From Ruminococcus sp. (lineage in GTDB: Bacteria > Bacillota > Clostridia > Oscillospirales > Ruminococcaceae), in the NCBI GenBank assembly GCA_015066875.1, contig SVNM01000022.1, positions 1 to 32,578 on the forward strand: 32,578 nt of DNA, written 5' to 3'. Both the position numbers and the translations under genes were made by a program. This document shows positions 25,312 through 32,578 of the stretch, piece by piece. The notes beneath the pieces are model-generated. The model did not search any database, was not told the origin of the DNA, and was given only the letters and a program-made list of their open reading frames with translations. Numbering within the stretch: the first letter of the stretch is position 1; each line of letters opens with the position of its first letter.

Positions 25312-25453
25312 CGATGTCTGCCTGTACAAAGCTCCGCTTTGTACAACTCTGCGGACAATCGGGACAAATCCCGAAAAAAAAGGAGCGTTAAGCTCCTTTT
25401 TTGTCCGCAGAGTGACAGTGAAAGCATACGCTTTCACTGTCGGCAGACATCGT
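25311..25453. repeat. 143-bp nested inverted-repeat element between convergent genes
   Basis: Outer 12-bp arms: ACGATGTCTGCC (25311-25322) and GGCAGACATCGT (25442-25453). Inside them are three domains. A 10-bp hairpin (TGTACAAAGC, loop TCC, 25323-25345) comes first. A central 13-bp stem (25346-25358 with 25401-25413) encloses a TCGGGA-CAAA-TCCCGA hairpin and a GGAGC terminator hairpin. A perfect 12-bp hairpin (GACAGTGAAAGC, loop ATAC, 25414-25441) comes last. All arms are perfect matches and almost every base is paired, in a cloverleaf arrangement. It fills the gap between the TIGR04086-type gene and htrA. Confidence 0.9.
25374..25402. terminator. Bidirectional terminator inside the nested element
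   Basis: GGAGC (25382-25386) pairs with GCTCC (25392-25396) around GTTAA. It is flanked by eight A on the left and six T on the right, so it works as a terminator on both strands. It serves both the plus-strand membrane-protein gene and the minus-strand htrA operon. Confidence 0.8.
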
Positions 25454-25462
25454 ATTCATTTA

Positions 25463-26878
25463 TCAGTAATCGCCTGAGGTATCCTCTAAGAGTTTAAACT
25501 CAATATCAAAATATTCAGGCTCAGACTCGCCTTCATCAAAGCGGGCACAGGTAGCAGGAACGTAGTCGCCTGCGCCGTACATACTGCTGATAGTATCATA
25601 GAACTCGTCATATGTGCTGACAGACTTTCCGTTAATGGCAGTAATAAAGTCACCCGGCTCAAGCTCGGTGTTGATAATATCGCTGTCCTCGGAAATTTCA
25701 GCGATATAAATTCCCTTGAAATCGTCGGGAAGCTCAAAGCCGATAGTTTCTTCAATGGAAGCCTTTTTGTAGTCGTTCTCCATATCAATCAGCTGAATAC
25801 CTATTCTGAATCTTCCGCCCACATAGCCCTGATTGATAAGCTCCTCAATAATAGGAACAGCGTCGTTAATGGTGATAGCAAAGCCCAGGCCCTCATAGCT
25901 TGAGCTTACATATTTTGAAGAGGTAATACCGATAACCTGACCGTACATATTGACAAGAGCTCCGCCTGAATTTCCGGGACTGATATCAGCATTTGTCTGG
26001 ATACAGTTCATTTCAAAGCCTGTAGAGTCAGACTTGATTTTACGGTTGACCGCTGAAACGATACCGTCAGTAACAGAACCTGAAAGTCCGGCGGGATTTC
26101 CAATAGCCATAACCTGTTCGCCGGGCACGATTTCATCTGAATCGCCAAGAACAGCGGGTTTAAGGTCAGGAGCGTCGATTTTCAGAATAGCGATATCGGT
26201 TTTAGAGTCTCTTCCGATGATTTTAGCGTCATACACCTTGTCATCTGAGGTAGTAACAGTATGATATCCGTCAGCATCAAGCACATGAGTATTTGTAACG
26301 ATGTAACCGTCCTCAGAGATAATAACGCCTGAGCCTGAACCTACCATAGTAGTATGACGGCTGTCGTCGTAAGCGTAAATCTCAACTATAGAGGGACGCA
26401 CAACAGAAGCGATACCCTCAGTTGTATATTTCCCCGTATCAGGGTCTTTATAGGAATTATCCTCTTCATCAGATTCGGGCTTTGATTCGCGATAGAGAAC
26501 AACATTTTCTGATTTTTTTATACCTGAAAAAACCTTTTCGCTGTTTGAAACATCGTTGACGATTGCAAAAACAGAGAGTCCCAGTGCGGTAAGAAAAATC
26601 AGCACAAGAAGCAGAATAATCACACGCTCATTGCGGTTAATGCGTTTCTTTTCACGAGCCACAGCCTGAGTCTTTTCCTCTTCCTGTTTCTGTTTATCAA
26701 GCTCTTCAAAGCCTATAGGCTGAAACATAAACTCATCATACTGAACATTTGCAGAGCTGTTTTCCTTATTTTCAGCATTTTCAGCGATGTTATCACTGCT
26801 CTGAACAGAATCTGAATCAGAAGTGTTGTTATCCGGGTTTTGGTTGCTTACGGTAAATAATTCATCTCGGTTGTCCAT
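25463..26878 (-). CDS. htrA: HtrA/DegP-type serine protease with PDZ domain
   Basis: A membrane-anchored envelope protease that degrades misfolded secreted proteins. The 471-residue protein has an acidic cytoplasmic N-terminus (1-80) and one membrane helix (86-107). The trypsin-like domain follows, with catalytic His198 (TNTHVLD), Asp228 (KTDIAILKI) and Ser304 (PGNSGGALVN). A C-terminal PDZ domain (about 370-450) has GIYIAEI and LEPGDFITAINGK. ATG 26878 was chosen because AAAGGA lies six bases upstream; the TTG at 26893 precedes it. It is 15 bases after the kinase gene, so the two-component system probably shares its transcript. The nested repeat ends the transcript. Confidence 0.95.
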   Translation of the reverse strand: MDNRDELFTVSNQNPDNNTSDSDSVQSSDNIAENAENKENSSANVQYDEFMFQPIGFEELDKQKQEEEKTQAVAREKKRINRNERVIILLLVLIFLTALGLSVFAIVNDVSNSEKVFSGIKKSENVVLYRESKPESDEEDNSYKDPDTGKYTTEGIASVVRPSIVEIYAYDDSRHTTMVGSGSGVIISEDGYIVTNTHVLDADGYHTVTTSDDKVYDAKIIGRDSKTDIAILKIDAPDLKPAVLGDSDEIVPGEQVMAIGNPAGLSGSVTDGIVSAVNRKIKSDSTGFEMNCIQTNADISPGNSGGALVNMYGQVIGITSSKYVSSSYEGLGFAITINDAVPIIEELINQGYVGGRFRIGIQLIDMENDYKKASIEETIGFELPDDFKGIYIAEISEDSDIINTELEPGDFITAINGKSVSTYDEFYDTISSMYGAGDYVPATCARFDEGESEPEYFDIEFKLLEDTSGDY

Positions 26879-26893
26879 AAATAGTCCTTTCAA

Positions 26894-28318
26894 TTATTCA
26901 TTCTGTTGCAGGGGAAGCTGAATAGCGAATTCTGTATATTCGCCGTAAACGCTCTTAACGATAATTCTTCCGTTATGAAGGTGCACAATTTTTCTTGAAA
27001 TGGAAAGTCCCAGACCAAGACCTGTAGCGTCCTTTCCGCGTGAAGAATCTGTTTTGTAAAATCTGTCGAAAACCTGCTGTATTTCATTGTTTTTAAGACC
27101 TTCGCCTGTATTTCTGATACTGATAGTAACCGTATCCGAAGCCTTTTCAAAGCTGAATGAGATAGTACCCTCAGGGTTAACGAACTTAACAGCATTTTCT
27201 ACGAGATTATAGATAACCTGTTGGATAAGGTCAGCGTCGATAACAGCGCTTACTGTTTCAGAGTCAAGTCCTTCTATTTCAAGCTTTTTATCATCAATTT
27301 TCTTTTCAAACATAAGAACGGTCTGAATAACCAGATCGGAAATATTAGTTTCCTTGAAATTCGGCTTAAGAGTACCCGATTCATATCGTGTCATATTAAG
27401 CATAGAAGAAATGAGAATTCTGAGACGCTTGATCTCCTTTGAAACAAGTATAAGGTACTCCTGCTGACGTGATTTAGGGATAGTACCATCGAGGATACCG
27501 TCAACGAAACCGCTGACAGTTGTAATGGGAGTTCTCAGCTCGTGTGAGACATTAGCGATAAAGGTTTTGCTTGTTTCATCGCTGTTTTCCATATTTGAAG
27601 CCATAGCGTTTACATAATTTGAAATTTCCTGTATGTTACCCGGAATAGTAACATTGATTTTTTCAGAAAAGTCGCCCTTTGAATACTGCTTGCTTATTCT
27701 GAGAAACTCAAGTGAGTTGTTGGTGTATTTTCGTTCGATTTTTCTGAGGATAACATAGGCTACAAAAATGCATACAGAGGAAATCAGAACATAGCAGATT
27801 ATAATTTTAATATTGAAAGAGTTGATATCATCAGCCGAGCTGTAAGCTGCAAGATAGAATCTTTTAGGCGCATTATCTCCGTACTTTACAAAAAAGCGGT
27901 TGCCGTAAAGAATAGAGGGCTCTTTATTTGAAACCTCATTGGCATCGTAATCAAGATAATAATCATCATCAAGCTTTTTCTTCAGACTGTTTGAGATAGG
28001 ACTTTTATTCTCATCATTAGGCGAAAGAACACAATTGCCGTCAGAATCATAAACGTACATAGAAATTCCGTAGTTATCAAAAAAACCTCTGTGGAAATCC
28101 AGTGTATCACCTGTGTACATACTGTTGGTAAGCTCGAAATCGTCCTTGATTCCGCCGATAAAAAGATCGCTTACAGCCTGAATTTCTCTGAATTTTTCAT
28201 CTTTGTACAGCTTAGAGCAAAAGGTTGTCATAAGAATACCGAGAAACAGAACGCACATAATAATTGAAACGAAAGCTGTTCTGAAAAATCTGAAATATGT
28301 ACTTGCAGAACGACTCAA
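26894..28318 (-). CDS. Sensor histidine kinase
   Basis: A 474-residue membrane kinase that autophosphorylates and passes phosphate to the partner regulator. Two membrane helices (about 13-34 and 170-192) flank an extracytoplasmic sensor domain of about 135 residues. A HAMP-like region, the H box ANVSHELRTPITTVSG (His259) and the ATP domain follow, with NLVENAVKF and DATGLGLGLSISRKIV. The start is TTG at 28318, with GAGGTGA six bases upstream. It lies 121 bases after the regulator gene and 15 bases before htrA. Architecture resembles PhoR-, WalK- or CssS-like kinases; the signal is unknown. Confidence 0.92.
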   Translation of the reverse strand: MSRSASTYFRFFRTAFVSIIMCVLFLGILMTTFCSKLYKDEKFREIQAVSDLFIGGIKDDFELTNSMYTGDTLDFHRGFFDNYGISMYVYDSDGNCVLSPNDENKSPISNSLKKKLDDDYYLDYDANEVSNKEPSILYGNRFFVKYGDNAPKRFYLAAYSSADDINSFNIKIIICYVLISSVCIFVAYVILRKIERKYTNNSLEFLRISKQYSKGDFSEKINVTIPGNIQEISNYVNAMASNMENSDETSKTFIANVSHELRTPITTVSGFVDGILDGTIPKSRQQEYLILVSKEIKRLRILISSMLNMTRYESGTLKPNFKETNISDLVIQTVLMFEKKIDDKKLEIEGLDSETVSAVIDADLIQQVIYNLVENAVKFVNPEGTISFSFEKASDTVTISIRNTGEGLKNNEIQQVFDRFYKTDSSRGKDATGLGLGLSISRKIVHLHNGRIIVKSVYGEYTEFAIQLPLQQNE

Positions 28319-28367
28319 GAAAAATCACCTCTGAATGTAAAGTATCAAGCGTTGATATAAAACAGAT

Positions 28368-28401
28368 ACAGGCTATCGGACAAAGATGCCCGGTAGCCTG
28401 T
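28368..28401 (-). other. Hairpin between the response regulator and the kinase
   Basis: ACAGGCTA (28368-28375) pairs with TAGCCTGT (28394-28401), with three more pairs after one mismatch. On the minus strand a few T residues follow after ATCTG. It may attenuate kinase and protease expression relative to the regulator, or mark mRNA cleavage. Confidence 0.5.
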
Positions 28402-28439
28402 TTTACTTTTATTAGGCAGAGCCGGAAAAAGGGGAGCTA

Positions 28440-29147
28440 TTATTCCTCGTCGGCAGATTCAAACTTGTATCCGACACCCCATACTGTCTTGAGCGACCAC
28501 TTTTCTGATACGCCCTCAAGCTTTTCACGAAGTCTCTTAATGTGAACATCTATAGTACGTGAATCACCGTAATACTCAAATCCCCATACCTCATCAAGAA
28601 GCTGGTCTCTTGTGTAAACTCTGTTAGGATTTGAAGCGAGATAGAAGAGAAGCTCAAGCTCCTTAGGCGGAGTATCAACCACCTTGCCGTTAACCTTAAG
28701 CTCATAGCGAGTCATATTAACGGAAAGCTTATCATAAGTAACTTCCTTAACCTCAACCTCAACATTGGAATTACCCACACGGCGGGTAACAGCATTTATA
28801 CGTGCAATAACCTCTTTAGCGTCAAAGGGCTTGACGATGTAATCGTCAGCACCAAGCTCAAGACCGATAACCTTATCAATAGTTTCGCCCTTAGCGGTGA
28901 TCATAATAATCGGAACATTCGATTTCTTTCTGATTTCACGGCATACCTGCCAGCCGTCGATACCGGGGAGCATTATATCAAGAAGAACCATATCAGGCTT
29001 AAGAGCGTTGAATTTTACAACAGCTTCTTCACCGTCGTGTGAGAGAATAACGCTATAGCCGTCCTTTTCAAGATATAATCTGAGCAGATCGCAGATATTT
29101 TTATCATCATCAACAATTAAAACCTTCAGGCTTTTTTCGTTTGCCAT
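28440..29147 (-). CDS. OmpR/PhoB-family response regulator
   Basis: A 235-residue transcription factor. The receiver domain has the acidic pocket VDDD (12-15), phospho-acceptor Asp57 in LLDIMLPG, and the Lys of IVKPFDAKE. The C-terminal winged helix (about 140-235) has DTPPKELELLFYLASNPNRVYTRDQLL and RTIDVHIKRLREKL. The start is ATG 29147 with AGAGGAAG upstream; an in-frame ATG at 29177 is poorly placed. It is the first gene of the operon with the kinase and htrA, an arrangement typical of envelope-stress control such as CssRS. Confidence 0.95.
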   Translation of the reverse strand: MANEKSLKVLIVDDDKNICDLLRLYLEKDGYSVILSHDGEEAVVKFNALKPDMVLLDIMLPGIDGWQVCREIRKKSNVPIIMITAKGETIDKVIGLELGADDYIVKPFDAKEVIARINAVTRRVGNSNVEVEVKEVTYDKLSVNMTRYELKVNGKVVDTPPKELELLFYLASNPNRVYTRDQLLDEVWGFEYYGDSRTIDVHIKRLREKLEGVSEKWSLKTVWGVGYKFESADEE

Positions 29148-29203
29148 AGTAACTTCCTCTTTTCTAATATAGTCCATAATTTATCAAAAAACTATTTATA
29201 ATT

Positions 29204-29232
29204 ATTATACCTCATATTACTTAAAATGTCAA
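29204..29232 (-). promoter_or_regulatory. Consensus promoter of the regulator-kinase-htrA operon
   Basis: On the minus strand, TTGACA (29232-29227), a 17-bp spacer and TATAAT (29209-29204). Both hexamers are perfect and the spacer is optimal, so this should be a strong housekeeping-sigma promoter. Transcription would start near 29197. Confidence 0.85.
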
Positions 29233-29242
29233 TTGCAAAAAT

Positions 29243-29269
29243 AAAAAAGACGGACAAAAAAGTCCGTCT
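29243..29269 (-). terminator. Terminator of the minus-strand lipoprotein gene
   Basis: On the minus strand AGACGGAC pairs with GTCCGTCT around six T, and a T-rich run follows. It is perfect over 8 bp and ends the lipoprotein gene transcript about 15 bases past its stop. Confidence 0.85.
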
Positions 29270-29282
29270 GAATTATATAAAA

Positions 29283-29918
29283 TCAAGCCTTTGAAATGGT
29301 GAAATCGTTGAGCAGGTCAAGGGCGAGGTCTTGGTATGATACTCCGTCGTTTATAGCCTGTTGAGCTAAGTCATCTTCCATACGGCAAGAAATATGCAGT
29401 TTGCATTTCTCATCGGTAACAAGTATGATGCCATATTTACTGATATCTCCCACAATTCGTATTTCGGTCTGGGGATTTCCCGAAAAATCCACTGTTACAG
29501 GATAAAAACCACCGGGAGTCCATACATCTTCAAGAGAGTTTGTTCCGTCGCCATAGCAGAACTCAAAATTGATTGTATTATTTGTTGATTTTTCTTTGAA
29601 AAAATACGTGTAGATATGGTAATCTATACGCATAACTTTGGTAAGGTCATACTTTTCCTCATCATATTCTACGGCATATGGAGTAATATTAATTTTTTCA
29701 TCAGAGCCGACTTTGTGGTAGAACATATACTTAGCGCCAGTTTCAAGAAAGTTTTTCATAGACTCATATTCGGCAGAGTGATCTTCCAGTATACAAAGCT
29801 CTACTTCACTTGATTCGGTAGTGTTGATAATTTCCGATGAAGCGTCTGAGGTTTTATCAGCTTTACTGCAACCCACAAGTGCAATAGTACATAATGCAAG
29901 ACAAATAAGTTTTTTCAT
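29283..29918 (-). CDS. Putative lipoprotein D, distant relative of lipoproteins A and B
   Basis: A 211-residue lipoprotein: signal MKKLICLALCTIALVGC with Cys17 in the lipobox, then SKADKTSDASSE. The soluble part includes YAVEYDEEKYDLTKVM, then DYHIYTYFFKEKSTNNTINF. This lines up with the YLLEYDEERYSLVRL and following region of lipoproteins A and B. It ends with LALDLLNDFTISKA, similar in position to their FDDFELVA end. AAAGGAGG lies upstream of the ATG. It has its own promoter and terminator, between the two-component operon and groEL. No function is known. Confidence 0.78.
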   Translation of the reverse strand: MKKLICLALCTIALVGCSKADKTSDASSEIINTTESSEVELCILEDHSAEYESMKNFLETGAKYMFYHKVGSDEKINITPYAVEYDEEKYDLTKVMRIDYHIYTYFFKEKSTNNTINFEFCYGDGTNSLEDVWTPGGFYPVTVDFSGNPQTEIRIVGDISKYGIILVTDEKCKLHISCRMEDDLAQQAINDGVSYQDLALDLLNDFTISKA

Positions 29919-29940
29919 ACAAATCGCCTCCTTTTACTAT

Positions 29941-29970
29941 ATAATACCATATAGAGAGGGATAGTTTCAA
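29941..29970 (-). promoter_or_regulatory. Promoter of the minus-strand lipoprotein gene
   Basis: On the minus strand TTGAAA (29970-29965), an 18-bp spacer and TATTAT (29946-29941). A plausible housekeeping promoter with a very short leader before the ATG at 29918. Confidence 0.55.
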
Positions 29971-30043
29971 TTGACATTCTGCTTGAAAATGAACGGGGGT
30001 TTTACTACATATTGTATAATGATTTATCCAAAACGTCGTGAAA

Positions 30044-30060
30044 TGTCGAATTTTGTCGAA
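30044..30060. promoter_or_regulatory. Two tandem TGTCGAA boxes (Spo0A-box-like)
   Basis: TGTCGAA occurs at 30044-30050 and 30054-30060, exactly ten bases apart, one helical turn. The heptamer equals the 0A box recognised by Spo0A. They lie about 75 bases upstream of the lipoprotein D promoter, between it and the groEL terminator. This 320-base gap (29919-30239) otherwise holds promoter, terminator and 3' hairpins. Confidence 0.4.
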
Positions 30061-30072
30061 AGTCGGTGATAA

Positions 30073-30103
30073 TAAAAAGGGGACGATGTGGGCATCATCC
30101 CCT
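30073..30103 (-). terminator. Terminator of the groESL operon
   Basis: On the minus strand AGGGGATGATG pairs with CATCGTCCCCT around a 4-nt loop, with one mismatch, followed by TTTTTATT. It lies 137 bases past the groEL stop. Between the two are further small hairpins. Confidence 0.75.
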
Positions 30104-30129
30104 ACAAATATTATATAGAAAATCCAGTA

Positions 30130-30239
30130 CAGGCTCCCCGCTTTATATAACTGCCCTTTGCCAGTACGTAACGTTACCGAGCCTGAAAGTATCGTTTCAG
30201 ATTTAGTTAATTACGAACTCGCCTGCACGGGCTCCGTGC
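30130..30239 (-). other. Structured 3' region of groEL mRNA
   Basis: A 7-bp pair (CAGGCTC at 30130-30136 with GAGCCTG at 30179-30185) encloses the palindrome GTAACGTTAC. CTGAAA pairs with TTTCAG (30183-30200), and GCACGG with CCGTGC (30225-30239) right at the groEL stop. They could protect the mRNA from 3' decay; no gene is seen. Confidence 0.4.
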
Positions 30240-31889
<1,650 letters not shown>

Positions 31890-31919
31890 TTATAATGTGT
31901 CAGCATCAAGCTTGTGTAA

Positions 31920-32195
<276 letters not shown>

Positions 32196-32225
32196 TTATT
32201 CCTCCTGAATAATTAATAAGCTTGT

Positions 32226-32252
32226 TTAGCACTCTGGTGTTTTGAGTGCTAA
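32226..32252 (-). promoter_or_regulatory. CIRCE operator for HrcA
   Basis: A perfect inverted repeat, TTAGCACTC-N9-GAGTGCTAA, identical to the CIRCE consensus. HrcA binding here represses groESL until heat shock. It lies in the transcribed leader, just after the -10 element. hrcA itself is not in the window. Confidence 0.97.
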
Positions 32253-32256
32253 GTAT

Positions 32257-32284
32257 ATTTTACCACCTTACGAGAAAAAATCAA
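32257..32284 (-). promoter_or_regulatory. Promoter of groESL
   Basis: On the minus strand TTGATT (32284-32279), a 16-bp spacer and TAAAAT (32262-32257) preceded by TG as an extended -10. It abuts the CIRCE operator, the normal layout for HrcA control. Confidence 0.8.
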
Positions 32285-32421
32285 GTATCTGAAGTAAACT
32301 TTCACAATTTTTGGATATCTGCACAATTATGCCTCATATAACAGTACATTTTCTGCCGTTTTAAATGATAAAAAATGTCGTAAAAAGTTTGCGGTAAACC
32401 GTGGAAAACAGTAAAAAACTA

Positions 32422-32450
32422 TTGACAGTTTTGCTTGCGGGGGTTATTAT
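32422..32450 (+). promoter_or_regulatory. Promoter of the last, partial gene
   Basis: A perfect TTGACA (32422-32427), a 17-bp spacer and TATTAT (32445-32450). The expected start near 32457 leaves about 30 bases before the ATG. It is divergent from the groESL promoter; the gap of about 140 bases between them shows nothing else. Confidence 0.8.
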
Positions 32451-32487
32451 ATTTATAGGAATATGAACTGAAAGCGGGTGAGTTTTT

Positions 32488-32578
32488 ATGTCTGAGAGGA
32501 TAGTTGTCTGCGATAATACTTCTTATTACGGCAGACTTTTTTCACGTTATCTTGAGAAAAAAACTGATATAAAAAGAT
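32488..32578 (+). CDS. Start of an unidentified gene, cut by the window edge
   Basis: Thirty codons are visible, reading MSERIVVCDNTSYYGRLFSR, then YLEKKTDIKR. An ATG at 32488 follows GGGTGAG, a fair Shine-Dalgarno. The pattern IVVCDN followed by a helix resembles the start of a receiver-like or CpaE-like Rossmann domain, but 30 residues do not settle this. It has a strong promoter, so it is probably a real gene. Confidence 0.6.
   Translation, partial: MSERIVVCDNTSYYGRLFSRYLEKKTDIKR

Noticed and set aside
30015-30020. TATAAT on the plus strand between lipoprotein D and groEL
   Set aside because: No suitable -35 at 16-18 bases, and no plus-strand gene follows.

Overview
The window is a chromosomal segment of a low-to-moderate GC Gram-positive anaerobe. 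It is most likely a member of the Clostridia close to Ruminococcus (Oscillospiraceae). The gene order, the zinc-ribbon S14, a KOW-domain gene between map and infA, rpsD inside the alpha operon, a TIGR04086-type membrane gene beside yajC, and CIRCE-controlled groESL all fit that group. The assignment is inferred from content, not from a database search.

Layout. (1) 1-2425, minus strand: a histidine phosphatase, a six-helix membrane protein and an RluA-type pseudouridine synthase form a run that leads into a gene leaving the window; its first seven codons resemble luxS. (2) 2641-4858, plus strand: an XRE-type regulator transcribed from a promoter overlapping that of the minus-strand run, a structured 330-bp gap, and an acyltransferase-3 membrane protein. 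(3) 4900-20894: one long S10-spc-alpha operon (rpsJ to rplQ, with secY, adk, map, a KOW gene, infA, rpmJ and rpoA inside). It is driven by a near-consensus promoter. A ~325-nt leader carries an intrinsic terminator ahead of rpsJ, and a strong terminator follows rplQ. (4) 21006-24231: an AT-rich accessory block with a secreted HExxHxxGxxD metalloprotease, two related lipoproteins and a further lipoprotein. (5) 24265-25311: yajC and a TIGR04086-type membrane protein whose ribosome binding site lies inside a terminator hairpin. (6) 25311-25453: a 143-bp nested inverted repeat between convergent genes. (7) 25463-29232, minus strand: an OmpR-type response regulator, a sensor kinase and an HtrA protease, from a perfect TTGACA-17-TATAAT promoter. 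(8) 29283-29970, minus: a third relative of the lipoprotein pair. (9) 30073-32284, minus: groES-groEL with a perfect CIRCE operator. (10) 32422-end, plus: a strong promoter and the first 30 codons of a gene cut by the window edge.

How the genes relate. The central block is the ribosome, secretion and transcription core. The two-component system with HtrA, YajC and the lipoproteins point to envelope quality control and secretion. GroESL is the cytoplasmic heat-shock arm under HrcA. The least conventional material is non-coding: the nested palindrome at 25311-25453, the putative attenuator of the ribosomal operon, the triple hairpin between rpsJ and rplC, and the foldable gap before the acyltransferase gene. 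The metalloprotease-lipoprotein block is the best candidate for an undescribed protein system. Nothing here was tested by alignment or folding software; all structures were read by eye.
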